Origin: Affinundibacterium flavidum
GTDB taxonomy: Bacteria > Pseudomonadota > Gammaproteobacteria > Burkholderiales > Burkholderiaceae_D
Direction: 5' to 3'
DNA length: 64,000 bases
NCBI RefSeq assembly: GCF_014284175.1
Contig: NZ_JACOGA010000018.1
Coordinates: 1 to 64,000 of the forward strand
Positions within the stretch are counted from its first letter, which is position 1. The number at the start of each line of letters is the position of its first letter. Position numbers and translations under genes: made by a program. Below are positions 17,456 through 26,314 of this stretch, one piece after another. The notes beneath the pieces were generated by a model. It was not told where the DNA came from. It did no database searches and saw only the letters and a list, made by a program, of their open reading frames with translations.

Positions 17456-19213
17456 ATGAGTGACAACTCTCAGACGATGTACGCAAATTGGTTACAGCAA
17501 ATAATGCAACAAATGACGCAACAAATGACCCAGCAAAATCCCCTGCAAGAGTGGATGAAAGCAGGGAGTATGGGCCTCAATAATCCTTTTGCGCAAGACT
17601 CTTCCATGTTAACCATGCTGAAAGAATATGGCGCAGAAATTGACCCTGCAGTTTTAAGTCGCTTGCAGTCAGAATATTTTTCTGAGTTAGGCAATTTATG
17701 GAAAGATTTTATATCTTCTAAATTACCGCAAATAAATGATCGACGATTTTCATCGACTGATTGGCATCAACAAACAACGCATGCTTATAACGTTGCTGTC
17801 TACCTGCTGAACGCGCGATTCCTGAGTTTATTGGCGGAATCAGTGCAAGCGCCAGAAAAGAAAAAACAAAAAATTCGCTTTGCCGTTCAACAAATGGTCG
17901 ACGCCATGTCACCAGCCAATTTTTTGGCGACCAACCCCGAAGCACAAGCCAAGCTCGTAGAAACTGGAGGCGAAAGCCTTATGAAGGGCATTACTCAAAT
18001 GCTCGAAGATATGCAGAAGGGAAGAATTTCTCTGACAGATGAATCTGCATTTGAAGTGGGTAAAAATGTCGCGACTACGGAAGGTTCGGTCGTCTTTGAG
18101 AATCGCCTATTTCAGTTGATTCAATACAAACCGCTGAATAAAACTGTGCATCAACGTCCTTTATTGATGGTGCCACCTTGTATCAATAAATTTTATATCC
18201 TCGATCTACAACCTGAAAATTCCTTAGTTCGTTATGCAGTGGAGCAGGGGCATACCGTGTTCTTGGTGTCGTGGGCGAATCCGGATCAAAGCATGTCAGA
18301 TGTGACTTGGGATGACTATATTGAACATGGTGCAATTAAAGCGCTTGAAGTCGTACAAGAGATCAGCAAGCAAGATAAATTGAATGTCTTTGGTTTTTGC
18401 GTTGGCGGCACGATAGTGTCAACCGCTCTAGCAGTGTTAGCAGATCGTGGCGTTTATCCTGCGAGTAGCTTGACGCTATTAACCACCTTATTAGACTTCA
18501 CAAATACGGGCGTCTTGGACGTTTTTGTTGATGAGTTGCAAGTCAGTTTGCGCGAACAAACTTTAGGACACGGTGGACTAATGCCTGGTCGCGATCTGGC
18601 CAGCACCTTTTCTAGTTTGCGCCCAAATGATTTGGTATGGAACTATGTCCAATCAAATTATCTGAAAGGTCAAAAACCCCCAGCATTTGATCTTTTATAT
18701 TGGAATTCCGATAGTACAAATTTACCAGGACCGATGTTTTGCTGGTATTTACGCAACACCTATCTTGAAAATAGTTTGAAAGAAGCTGGCAAATTGACCG
18801 TAGCTGGGAATAAAGTTGACCTATCCAAGATCGATGCGCCTGTTTTCATCTATGGCTCTAAAGAAGATCACATCGTACCTTGGCAGGCGGCTTTTGCATC
18901 AACAGAAATTCTTAATCCTAAAAAGAAAAGTCGAAATCGATTTGTCTTAGGCGCATCTGGACATATCGCAGGTGTAATTAATCCAGCATCAAAAAACAAG
19001 CGTAGCTATTGGATTAATGACAAATTAACTCACGACTCTCAAGCTTGGTTGGACGCGGCGACTGAGTGTCCGGGTAGCTGGTGGCCTGAATGGGCAACAT
19101 TTTTGGCTGAACATGGTGGAAAAATGGTAAAAGCACCCGCAAAACCAGGTGCATTAGGTTATAGTGAGTTAGAGCCTGCACCTGGACGCTATGTCAAGGT
19201 TCGCGCCGATTAA
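17456..19213 (+). CDS. phaC: Class I poly(3-hydroxyalkanoate) synthase PhaC
   Basis: Polymerises (R)-3-hydroxyacyl-CoA to PHB at the granule surface. The 585 residues fit class I synthases. The lipase-like box GFCVGGT holds catalytic Cys315, with Asp471 (KEDHIVPW) and His503 (ASGHIAG) as partners. The N-terminus is Gln/Met-rich with a short internal repeat (QQMTQQM). AGGAAA precedes the ATG at a good distance. It is followed by phaB after 66 bp and phaR further on. The usual beta-ketothiolase gene phaA is not in the cluster. Confidence 0.96.
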   Translation: MSDNSQTMYANWLQQIMQQMTQQMTQQNPLQEWMKAGSMGLNNPFAQDSSMLTMLKEYGAEIDPAVLSRLQSEYFSELGNLWKDFISSKLPQINDRRFSSTDWHQQTTHAYNVAVYLLNARFLSLLAESVQAPEKKKQKIRFAVQQMVDAMSPANFLATNPEAQAKLVETGGESLMKGITQMLEDMQKGRISLTDESAFEVGKNVATTEGSVVFENRLFQLIQYKPLNKTVHQRPLLMVPPCINKFYILDLQPENSLVRYAVEQGHTVFLVSWANPDQSMSDVTWDDYIEHGAIKALEVVQEISKQDKLNVFGFCVGGTIVSTALAVLADRGVYPASSLTLLTTLLDFTNTGVLDVFVDELQVSLREQTLGHGGLMPGRDLASTFSSLRPNDLVWNYVQSNYLKGQKPPAFDLLYWNSDSTNLPGPMFCWYLRNTYLENSLKEAGKLTVAGNKVDLSKIDAPVFIYGSKEDHIVPWQAAFASTEILNPKKKSRNRFVLGASGHIAGVINPASKNKRSYWINDKLTHDSQAWLDAATECPGSWWPEWATFLAEHGGKMVKAPAKPGALGYSELEPAPGRYVKVRAD

Positions 19214-19279
19214 TTGATGTTAAGTGCATGTAATTGTTAAGTTTAGTAGTGCCTTTTATTGAAACTCTGGAGATTAAGT

Positions 19280-20020
19280 ATGTCAAAGCGAATTGCTTAT
19301 GTAACAGGTGGTATGGGTGGTATTGGAACTCCAATTTGCAAACGTTTATGCAAAGATGGCTATACGGTAGTAGCAGGCTGTGGCCCCAATTCACCACGCA
19401 AAGATAAATGGCTGGCCGATATGCGTGCAGAAGGATTTGATGTTCACGCTTCTGAAGGCAATGTCTCTGATTGGGAATCCACGCGCGCGGCCTTTGAAAA
19501 AGTCCGTACCGAAATTGGTGAAGTCGACGTTTTGGTCAACAATGCCGGTATTACGCGTGACGGTCAATTCCGCAAAATGAGCAAGGCTGATTGGGACGCG
19601 GTTATCGATACGAACTTAAATTCCTTGTTCAATGTAACGAAACAAGTGATTGAGAGCATGGTTGATCGGGGTTGGGGTCGTATTATCAATATTTCTTCTG
19701 TGAATGGTCAAAAAGGCCAGTTCGGTCAAACTAACTATTCCACTGCAAAAGCAGGTATTCACGGCTTTAGTATGGCGTTAGCGCAAGAAGTTGCGACTAA
19801 GGGCGTTACTGTGAATACGGTGTCTCCTGGCTATGTAGGGACAGACATGGTGCGCGCAATTCGTCCAGATGTATTAGAGAAAATCGTATCGGGTATTCCA
19901 GTTAAACGCCTAGCAGAACCAGAAGAAATTGCATCTATCGTGGCCTGGATTGCATCCGATGAAGGTGGATATGCAACAGGCTCTGATTTCTCTATCAATG
20001 GTGGTTTGCACATGGGCTAA
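19280..20020 (+). CDS. phaB: Acetoacetyl-CoA reductase PhaB
   Basis: NADPH-dependent short-chain dehydrogenase that makes (R)-3-hydroxybutyryl-CoA for PhaC. The start at 19280 (MSKRIAYVTGG), 6 bases after a GGAGA site, gives 246 residues. An in-frame start 21 bp upstream is rejected. The cofactor loop TGGMGGIGTPI, NNAGITRD, catalytic Ser in NISSVNGQKGQFGQ, and YSTAK with the Tyr/Lys pair are present. The C-terminal NGGLHMG matches the PhaB family exactly. Confidence 0.95.
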   Translation: MSKRIAYVTGGMGGIGTPICKRLCKDGYTVVAGCGPNSPRKDKWLADMRAEGFDVHASEGNVSDWESTRAAFEKVRTEIGEVDVLVNNAGITRDGQFRKMSKADWDAVIDTNLNSLFNVTKQVIESMVDRGWGRIINISSVNGQKGQFGQTNYSTAKAGIHGFSMALAQEVATKGVTVNTVSPGYVGTDMVRAIRPDVLEKIVSGIPVKRLAEPEEIASIVAWIASDEGGYATGSDFSINGGLHMG

Positions 20021-20220
20021 TCGTTCGATTTTATTCGAATGAACTATTCCCAAGAATTTTGCACTAAGTATAATGCTGTGCTGCAATAAGAGATGCTAAA
20101 AGCCTCATAGCGACACAGAGACATGCGTAGTGCAAAATTCGATTGAAATGCTTACATTGGAGACGGTAAATCGTAAGTATTTTGGCTTTATTTTTAATGT
20201 AGTTTTTGAATGAGAATGCA

Positions 20221-20772
20221 ATGAACAGCACAAAAAAAATAAGCAAGCATTTGATTAAGAAATACCCAAATCGTCGCTTATACGACACCCAGACCAGCAG
20301 CTATATTACCTTGGTCGACGTCAAGCAATTCGTGATGGAAAATGATGATTTTGCAGTGGTGGATGCCAAAACCGGTGAAGATTTGACACGCAGTATTTTG
20401 TTGCAGATCATTTTAGAAGCCGAAGCAGGTGGTGCGCCTATGTTCTCCAGTGTCGCCTTGGCACAAATCATTCGTTATTACGGTCATGCAATGCAAGGCA
20501 TGATGGGCTCGTATCTTGAAAAAAATATTCAGGCATTTATCGATATTCAAAACAAACTGACCGAGGGTGCTAGTGGTAACGTTGAAGGCAAACCATTTAG
20601 CCCAGAAATGTGGACACAGTTTATGAATGTGCAAGGACCTATGATGCAAGGCATGATGGGCAATTACATCGATCAGAGCAAAAATTTATTTGTACAAATG
20701 CAAGAACAGATGCAAAGTCAATCGAAAAATATGTTCGGCTTCCCATTTGTACCGGATGATAAGAAAAAGTAA
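20221..20772 (+). CDS. phaR: PHB synthesis repressor PhaR
   Basis: A regulator that binds PHB and controls phasin and PHB genes. The N-terminal DNA-binding domain (LIKKYPNRRLYDTQTSSYITLVDV) is the family signature. The PHB-accumulation domain follows with EAEAGGAPMFSSVALAQIIRYYGH. The C-terminal part is Met/Gln-rich with MQGMMG repeats. ATG 20221 gives 183 residues; a TTG five codons upstream is possible but less likely. The 200 bp between phaB and phaR contain a TATAAT-like box at 20069-20074 but no convincing -35. Confidence 0.93.
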   Translation: MNSTKKISKHLIKKYPNRRLYDTQTSSYITLVDVKQFVMENDDFAVVDAKTGEDLTRSILLQIILEAEAGGAPMFSSVALAQIIRYYGHAMQGMMGSYLEKNIQAFIDIQNKLTEGASGNVEGKPFSPEMWTQFMNVQGPMMQGMMGNYIDQSKNLFVQMQEQMQSQSKNMFGFPFVPDDKKK

Positions 20773-20871
20773 TAAATTCAATTGCTTGCAGCGTATTTAA
20801 AGCAGCGAAGGCTGTCGTAAGAAGTCTAGAAAAGGGTACAATAGCGAATTGCTTTGTATCCTTTTTTTATT

Positions 20872-22254
20872 ATGCCTAACGAAACTCTCATTCCCGCATC
20901 CACGCAAGTCGCACCAAAAGTTGGCTTCGTTTCACTTGGTTGCCCAAAAGCTTTGGTCGATTCAGAACAAATCCTCACACAATTACGTGCAGAAGGTTAC
21001 GAAACGGCAAAGTCTTACGATGGCGCGGATTTGGTGGTGGTCAATACTTGCGGTTTTATCGATGCTGCTGTGCAGGAATCTTTAGATGCAATTGCCGAAG
21101 CACTCAATGAAAATGGTAAAGTTATCGTCACTGGCTGTTTGGGCGCGAAAAAAGATGCTGATGGCAATGACCTGATTAAAAGCATACACCCGAAAGTCTT
21201 GGCGGTTACAGGTCCACACGCATTGACGGAAGTGATGAGCGCGGTGCATTTGCATTTACCAAAGCCACACGAGCCTTTCATCGATTTAGTTCCAGCCCAA
21301 GGCGTTAAGCTCACACCAAAACATTTTGCTTACTTAAAAATTTCTGAAGGTTGCAACCATCGTTGTAGCTTCTGTATTATTCCATCGATGCGCGGCGATC
21401 TGGTGTCTCGCCCGATTGGTGAAGTCATGGTAGAAGCGGAGAATTTATTCAAAGCTGGCGTTAAAGAATTACTGGTCATTTCTCAAGATACCAGTGCATA
21501 CGGTGTCGATGTGAAATTCCGTACGGGTTTCTGGGATGGTAAGCCAGTCAAGACGCACATGACCCAATTGGTCGAAGCCTTAGGTGAACTCGCTAAACGT
21601 TATGACGCTTGGGTGCGTCTCCATTATGTTTATCCTTACCCGCACGTCGATCAAATCATTCCATTTATGAACAATGGACATGTTCTGCCTTACCTCGATG
21701 TACCTTTGCAGCATGCGCACCCGGACGTGTTGAAGCGTATGAAGCGCCCAGCCAGTGGCGAAAAAAATATTGAACGTATCAAAGCTTGGCGTGAAATGTG
21801 CCCAGAAATTACGATACGTTCCACTTTTATCGCTGGTTTCCCGGGTGAGACAGAAGAAGAGTTTGAATATCTTTTGGACTTCTTAAAAGAAGCTGAAATT
21901 GATCGTTTGGGCTGCTTTGCTTATTCGCCCGTGGATGGTGCCACAGCCAATGAACTGGCTAATCAATTGCCAGACGAAGTGCGTGAAGATCGTCGTCGTC
22001 GTGTAATGGAATTGCAAGAAACGATTTCTAAAAAGCGTCTGCAAGCGAAAGTTGGCAAGACTATGCGTGTATTAGTTGATAGTCTGGATCGCAGTGGCGG
22101 CGTTGGGCGTAGTTCGGCTGATGCGCCAGAGATTGATGGCGTGGTGTATGTGAAGCCGCCATTTGAACCGCATCGTAAATTGAAAGTCGGTGAATTTGTT
22201 GAAGTGAAAATCACCGCTGCCGACGCGCATGATTTGTGGGGCGAGGCAATTTAA
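20872..22254 (+). CDS. rimO: Ribosomal protein S12 methylthiotransferase RimO
   Basis: Radical-SAM enzyme that beta-methylthiolates Asp88 of S12. The N-terminal MTTase domain has three Cys ([21 protein letters not shown]). The radical SAM core has the CNHRCSFC triad, and a C-terminal TRAM domain follows ([12 protein letters not shown] to the end). ATG 20872 gives 460 residues; an in-frame start 18 bp earlier is less likely. RimO is distinguished from MiaB by [12 protein letters not shown] and [10 protein letters not shown]. It ends 20 bp before a strong terminator. Confidence 0.95.
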   Translation: MPNETLIPASTQVAPKVGFVSLGCPKALVDSEQILTQLRAEGYETAKSYDGADLVVVNTCGFIDAAVQESLDAIAEALNENGKVIVTGCLGAKKDADGNDLIKSIHPKVLAVTGPHALTEVMSAVHLHLPKPHEPFIDLVPAQGVKLTPKHFAYLKISEGCNHRCSFCIIPSMRGDLVSRPIGEVMVEAENLFKAGVKELLVISQDTSAYGVDVKFRTGFWDGKPVKTHMTQLVEALGELAKRYDAWVRLHYVYPYPHVDQIIPFMNNGHVLPYLDVPLQHAHPDVLKRMKRPASGEKNIERIKAWREMCPEITIRSTFIAGFPGETEEEFEYLLDFLKEAEIDRLGCFAYSPVDGATANELANQLPDEVREDRRRRVMELQETISKKRLQAKVGKTMRVLVDSLDRSGGVGRSSADAPEIDGVVYVKPPFEPHRKLKVGEFVEVKITAADAHDLWGEAI

Positions 22255-22275
22255 ACCAGATGTTGTAAGAATGAG

Positions 22276-22303
22276 AGGGGCGATTTTTCGCCCCTATTTT
22301 TTA
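22276..22303 (+). terminator. Intrinsic terminator after rimO
   Basis: An 8-bp stem (aggggcga / tcgcccct) with a tttt loop, followed by attttttat, gives a classical plus-strand terminator. Confidence 0.85.
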
Positions 22304-22328
22304 TCTGTTTTGATTTGTTTTTTTGTAT

Positions 22329-22458
22329 GCGACCTCTGCACAACTGTCGCGAGTGGTCGAAGTTTGAATTGAGAAGCGCATCTGTGCAAGTGCACAGGGA
22401 CGCATTTGCAAATAGCAGATTCAAAATTCGACCGCGTAGTAGGTTGTGCATAGGTCGC
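22329..22458. mobile_element. 130-bp MITE-like palindromic element, family C
   Basis: Terminal inverted repeats gcgacctctgcacaac (22329-22344) and its near-perfect complement (22443-22458, one mismatch) enclose sub-terminal arms ggtcgaa..tttgaat / attcaaa..ttcgacc and a central tgtgca-ag-tgcaca. The whole unit can fold into one long hairpin. Both ends abut TGTAT (22324-22328 and 22459-22463), which looks like a 5-bp target duplication. It has no coding capacity. The parent transposase is not in the window. Confidence 0.75.
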
Positions 22459-22499
22459 TGTATTTGAATTCAATAACGACCTTATTGTGACCACTTAAT

Positions 22500-23669
22500 A
22501 TGACTAACTTATCGCAAGGCCCAAGTACCGCGATTGTTCATCCTGATTATCAAGCTCCAGATGGATTTTCTGCTTTTCCAACCGCAATCCATCATGCATC
22601 GACTGTTTTGTTTAAAGATGTTAATGCAATGCGCGCACGTAGTTGGTTGAATAAATGGACTTACACCTATGGCTTACACGGCACGCCAACCAGCTTCCAA
22701 TTAGAAGGCGAGATCGCTCAAATCGAAGGCGGTGATCATTGTGTATTAACACCTAGCGGATTGGCTGCGATCACCTTAGTGAATATGGCCTTTCTCGAAA
22801 CTGGTGATGATGTCTTAGTGCCAGATAACGCCTACGGCCCCAATAAAGAATTAGGGACGTGGTTAAGGAATAGTTTTGGTATCAGCGTGCGTTTTTACGA
22901 TCCTATGATAGGTAGCGGAATCACTGACTTGATCTTGCCAAACACCAAGCTTATTTGGACTGAGGCACCTGGTTCGGTATCGATGGAAGTGGCTGACGTG
23001 CCTGCAATCTGTGCGGCTGCGCATAGCAAAGGCGTGTTGGTCGCGTTGGATAATACCTGGTCCGCAGGTCTCGCCTTTAAACCCTTTGAGCACGGCGTCG
23101 ATATTTCCATGCAAGCATTGACGAAATATCAGAGCGGTGGCTCTGACGTGTTGATGGGAGCGGTCATCACGAATGATGTCGAGCTAAATAATCGCTTATT
23201 GATGGCACACATGCGCTTAGGTTTGGGCGTAGGTATGGACGATGTGTACTTGGTATTGCGCGGCTTACAAAGCATGAAATTGCGTTTTGAAGCGCATGAT
23301 GCCGCAGCCCGCAAAGTTGCAGCATGGTTGAAGAACCGCCCAGAAATCGCGAAAGTATTACATCCGGCGTGGGAAGATTGCCCAGGACATGATGTTTGGA
23401 AACGTGATTTTACTGGAGCAGGTGGATTGTTTTCCGTGTTGTTTGACGCAAAATATACAGAAGCACAAACCGACCAATTCGTGAACCAATTGAAGCTCTT
23501 CAAGATTGGTTTTAGTTGGGGTGGCTCGCATAGTTTATGCGTTCCGTATCGCATAGAAACCATGCGTCAAACCTGGAACGACAAGGGCATTCTGGTGCGT
23601 TTCAATATTGGTTTAGAAGATCCGGAAGATTTGATTGCCGACATAGCGCAATCTTTAAATACATTTTAA
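22500..23669 (+). CDS. metC: Cystathionine beta-lyase MetC (PLP-dependent)
   Basis: Cys/Met-metabolism PLP enzyme. MetC cleaves cystathionine to homocysteine. The 389 residues show the tyrosine-rich YTYGLHGTPTSFQLE region, GGDHCVLTPSGLAAI, and VALDNTWSAGLAFKPFEHGVDIS. The Schiff-base Lys sits in QALTKYQSGGSDVLMG, and SWGGSHSLCVPY marks the C-terminal domain. The WSAGLAFKP and SGGSDVLMG wording resembles cystathionine beta-lyase more than gamma-synthase, but biochemical identity within this family is inferred. The gene starts 42 bp after the MITE-like element. Confidence 0.88.
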   Translation: MTNLSQGPSTAIVHPDYQAPDGFSAFPTAIHHASTVLFKDVNAMRARSWLNKWTYTYGLHGTPTSFQLEGEIAQIEGGDHCVLTPSGLAAITLVNMAFLETGDDVLVPDNAYGPNKELGTWLRNSFGISVRFYDPMIGSGITDLILPNTKLIWTEAPGSVSMEVADVPAICAAAHSKGVLVALDNTWSAGLAFKPFEHGVDISMQALTKYQSGGSDVLMGAVITNDVELNNRLLMAHMRLGLGVGMDDVYLVLRGLQSMKLRFEAHDAAARKVAAWLKNRPEIAKVLHPAWEDCPGHDVWKRDFTGAGGLFSVLFDAKYTEAQTDQFVNQLKLFKIGFSWGGSHSLCVPYRIETMRQTWNDKGILVRFNIGLEDPEDLIADIAQSLNTF

Positions 23670-23695
23670 TTATTTGAAAATCGTAGAGGTTCATT

Positions 23696-24175
23696 TTGTT
23701 ACTCAGTATTCGCAAAGCAATACCAGCAGATGCTGCCACCATTCACGGCTTTATTGTTGAACTAGCTGTCTATGAAAAAGCAGAGCATGAAGTCAAGGCG
23801 AGCATCGCAGAGATAGAAAGCAGCATTTTCTCCACCGATTCACCCGCCAAAGCGTTGATTTGTGAATTGAATGGCGAAGCAATTGGCTTTGCAGTTTATT
23901 TCTATAATTATTCGACCTGGCAGGGGAAGAAGGGCCTGTATCTGGAAGATCTCTACGTATCGCTAAAACATCGTGGTCTAGGCGCAGGTAAATTTTTGCT
24001 GCGTCATCTGGCGCAAATTGCGGTGGAAGAGGGTTGTGGTCGTTTCGAATGGAGTGTCTTGGATTGGAATCAACCAGCAATTGATTTTTATGATTCCGTT
24101 GGTGCTAAGGCGCAGGCGGAATGGGTTAAATATCGTTTGGCTGGAGATGACTTACTGAATTTTGCGAACACGTAG
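23696..24175 (+). CDS. GNAT family N-acetyltransferase
   Basis: A 159-residue acetyl-CoA-dependent acetyltransferase. Motif A is visible as LYLEDLYVSLKHRGLGAGKFLLRHLA, where RGLGAG binds the CoA pyrophosphate. WSVLDWNQPAIDFYDSVGA is motif B. The GKKGLYLEDLYV pattern is the one seen in the spermidine/diamine acetyltransferase-like subgroup, though the substrate is not proven. It begins with TTG at 23696, supported by AGAGG 6 bases upstream and no nearby ATG in frame. It lies 26 bp after metC and probably shares its transcript. Confidence 0.85.
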   Translation: MLLSIRKAIPADAATIHGFIVELAVYEKAEHEVKASIAEIESSIFSTDSPAKALICELNGEAIGFAVYFYNYSTWQGKKGLYLEDLYVSLKHRGLGAGKFLLRHLAQIAVEEGCGRFEWSVLDWNQPAIDFYDSVGAKAQAEWVKYRLAGDDLLNFANT

Positions 24176-24233
24176 ACGGAAAAATGCCTGTAAAGCTTTC
24201 TTATTCCGAATTTGAAAGTACCAGAAAAACAAG

Positions 24234-24267
24234 AGCCAGGCTTCTTTACTGAAGCCTGGCTTTTGTC
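24234..24267. terminator. Terminator after the GNAT gene
   Basis: An 11-bp perfect stem, agccaggcttc / gaagcctggct, with a tttact loop and a following tttgtctt. It lies between convergent GNAT (plus) and the Ala-rich small protein gene (minus). Confidence 0.8.
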
Positions 24268-24293
24268 TTATTGAATTGCGCTAACGCTATTGA

Positions 24294-24563
24294 TTATTTG
24301 CTTGCTGATGCAGAAGCTGCCGCTGGATTTGCTTCAGCTACTGGAGTTGAAGGCGCAGATGCTGTCGATGCTGCAGCGTCAACGACTGGCGCAGGTACAG
24401 GTGTACTTGCCGCCGCAGATGCAGCAGGCGCTGATACATGTTCAGAAGCTGCGCCAGCATGTGCGCCAGCTTCTCCCTGCATGTCCATCTTGTCACCAGC
24501 TTTAAAAATAAAGAACAAAGCGATTGCTGCAAAAACTAAAAAACCTACTAGTGCTTTCCACAT
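24294..24563 (-). CDS. Small membrane-anchored Ala/Pro-rich protein
   Basis: 89 residues: one N-terminal membrane segment (ALVGFLVFAAIALFFIF), then a low-complexity tail made almost only of Ala, Ser, Pro, Thr and Val. The start is supported by AGAGGAG 8 bases before the ATG. I do not recognise a family. The tail would lie in the periplasm if the N-terminus is cytoplasmic. A plus-strand frame over the same DNA (24271-24588) is also Ala-rich, but it has no ribosome binding site and is taken as a shadow. Confidence 0.65.
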   Translation of the reverse strand: MWKALVGFLVFAAIALFFIFKAGDKMDMQGEAGAHAGAASEHVSAPAASAAASTPVPAPVVDAAASTASAPSTPVAEANPAAASASASK

Positions 24564-24661
24564 ACAGACTCCTCTTTTACTAAGTTAGAAAAACAAAAAA
24601 AATCGAAATAATCTCAAATACTAAAACACTGGTGTTATTGCCGTTTGATGACCTTGGCTAC

Positions 24662-25066
24662 TTAATTTTGTGAATGACGCGGATCTGCGCCATTCATTGT
24701 GCCTTCGCCAGGCGTAATAAATAAAATCGTGCAGTTATTCTTAACCAAAGCGGTGTGCCAAGTGCCTTTAGGAATAATCACAAAGCTTCCCGGCACATTA
24801 AATTCAATTTGACTCTCTACACCACCAGAGTACAAAAGTAGGGTGGCATCACCTGAAATAAGATAAAGAGTTTCATCTCCGTTAGGGTGCATTTCCCATG
24901 ATGACCAATCGGAAGAAAATGTGTATTCGGCGATCAGTAAACATCCTTTGAACTGATCAAATTTCGCATCAAGTTCTTCGTAGATGCCGGGCGTCACCGG
25001 AATTTCAGTTGCCGCTTGTTTGGTGTCTAGAACAATGAAGTTGGAGGCTAGTTTGGGTTGTGACAT
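24662..25066 (-). CDS. Cupin-domain protein
   Basis: A 134-residue single-domain cupin. Motif 1 is degenerate (WEMHPNGDETLYLISGDATLLL), with one His and Glu of the usual metal set. Motif 2 is GSFVIIPKGTWHTAL. Such proteins range from isomerases to metal-binding regulators; nothing here fixes the substrate. It has no signal peptide. It stands alone, with 382 bp to the next gene upstream. Confidence 0.75.
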   Translation of the reverse strand: MSQPKLASNFIVLDTKQAATEIPVTPGIYEELDAKFDQFKGCLLIAEYTFSSDWSSWEMHPNGDETLYLISGDATLLLYSGGVESQIEFNVPGSFVIIPKGTWHTALVKNNCTILFITPGEGTMNGADPRHSQN

Positions 25067-25247
25067 GTTCGGGCGCCGTATCTTAGTCTGGTAAAAGGAG
25101 AAGAAATAAACGATTCTTAGGAAATCATAAAGCTAGTGTGAAACCCTAAGCACAAAATATCCAACGACGTATTTACTTAAATATTACCACCGTATTTGTG
25201 CTTGCTCTTGTGGATTATCAAAGTTATGTCTGTACCAGATTCTGCTA

Positions 25248-25407
25248 CGTAGGTGCGATTAGCGTAGCGTAATCACACGTATGAAAAAAAGCTGGAAATC
25301 TCAAGTATGCTTCAAATCTTATTGAAATAGAGTGCATTTTTTCGAACTTCAAAGTTGTTTACAATGATTTACATGCGTGCGATTACGCTACGCTAATCGC
25401 ACCTACG
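25248..25407. repeat. REP-type inverted pair, family B
   Basis: A 32-base unit at 25248-25279 and its inverted copy at 25376-25407 (one mismatch) flank 96 bp of unrelated sequence. The unit is itself a hairpin: gcgatta-gcgtagcg-taatcgc. It fills most of the 383-bp gene-free stretch 25067-25449 between the cupin and HEPN-like genes. I see no other gene there. Confidence 0.75.
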
Positions 25408-25449
25408 AGCTCTAAGTCAATTAATTCGCGTGGACAATGCACTCTTCCC

Positions 25450-25911
25450 CTAACGGATTATTGACTCAGCGAAGGAAACTAAAATCCTTGTTCCTTCTAA
25501 CATCGCTTTTTGATCTGGTAAAACTATGGCATGAAATCCAAGTGGATAGCGAAGATGAAATGGGTTGTCATACACACGATTAAGTTGGCTTATCCAATCA
25601 GGTCGTGGATTTATTAGATTGAATCCAGAGCGTTCAGTTTCATCCCATAACTTTAAGAGGTCGTGGCCATAAGGTCGCCTACTGAGAGTACGTGCGATTA
25701 TTCCGTTGTAGGCCAATAATGATTTTAGTGCTGCCTCACATGCGTGTCCGCATAATAACGTTAATGCGAAATTCGGAATCGGTAGAATTTCCCCCAACGG
25801 CCTTGCTCCGGCGAGCATGCCCTGTGCCGCAATAAGGTAGCCTTGGGCTTCAGTAGGTTGAGCTATGAAATCATCAGCAAGTACTGTCATAAATTGATCG
25901 TCCAATGCCAT
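25450..25911 (-). CDS. HEPN-like helical protein
   Basis: A 153-residue all-helical protein. The start at 25911 (MALDDQF) follows AGGAG at a good distance; a longer frame to 25977 overlaps the upstream gene. LTLLCGHACEAALKSLLAYNGI followed by YGHDLLKLWDE resembles the HEPN fold, where a first long helix with H-x-x-E-x-x-L-K-x-L-L is followed by GHDL. The RRPYGH segment could give an R-x4-H pair, but its position is not that of the catalytic HEPN RNases. Function unknown. Co-directional with the 71-residue gene 13 bp upstream. Confidence 0.65.
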   Translation of the reverse strand: MALDDQFMTVLADDFIAQPTEAQGYLIAAQGMLAGARPLGEILPIPNFALTLLCGHACEAALKSLLAYNGIIARTLSRRPYGHDLLKLWDETERSGFNLINPRPDWISQLNRVYDNPFHLRYPLGFHAIVLPDQKAMLEGTRILVSFAESIIR

Positions 25912-25924
25912 ATTAACTCCTGAA

Positions 25925-26140
25925 TTAGCAGATTCTGTATATTGTTTCTTCTGAGAGTACAAGTTGAAGGCTCTCAAAATTATTATCGATAATATTTACA
26001 TCCTTGCCGCAAGAGGTTTTCAGCTCTACACTTCCATCAAGTAGCCTTCCATTATGGCTTATTTGTCTAGTGTATTTTTTGACTTCAAATCGTGTCCCAG
26101 TAACTTTATTTTGATAAAGCCCGAGTAATTCAATTTTCAT
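25925..26140 (-). CDS. Small orphan protein upstream of the HEPN-like gene
   Basis: 71 residues with alternating short strands (KIELLGLYQNKVTGTRFEVKKYTRQIS, SVELKTSCGKDVN, LQLVLSEETIYRI). It resembles a family of short uncharacterised proteobacterial proteins that contain TGTxFEV and L.TS.G..V. It has no signal or membrane segment. The Shine-Dalgarno match is weak. It forms a two-gene unit with the HEPN-like gene. Confidence 0.55.
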   Translation of the reverse strand: MKIELLGLYQNKVTGTRFEVKKYTRQISHNGRLLDGSVELKTSCGKDVNIIDNNFESLQLVLSEETIYRIC

Positions 26141-26261
26141 TTTAGGAGCCTTTTTGATTTGTTTGTAAGAGGATCAGCTACATCTAATACCTGTCGACGC
26201 GAGTTTCATCCGTGCTACAAATTTGTTCTCAATACCTTTTCTCACTGCCACACAAGAAAAA

Positions 26262-26290
26262 AGGGACGAAACCCAAAAGCTTCGTCCCCT
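26262..26290 (-). terminator. Terminator after acnA
   Basis: The stem gggacgaa / ttcgtccc with a 10-base loop is followed on the minus strand by TTTTTTCTTG. It lies just beyond the acnA stop. Confidence 0.85.
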
Positions 26291-26314
26291 ATTCATCTTA
26301 CTAGCAATCCTTGA

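Noticed and set aside
22329-22458. Insertion sequence at the rimO-metC gap
   Set aside because: The element is only 130 bp and carries no transposase frame, so it is listed as MITE-like.
23129-23563. 144-residue minus-strand frame within metC
   Set aside because: Antisense shadow of a conserved enzyme gene with no domain pattern.
24271-24588. Plus-strand 105-residue Ala-rich frame
   Set aside because: The minus-strand gene has a good ribosome site and a membrane segment; the plus frame is its low-complexity shadow.
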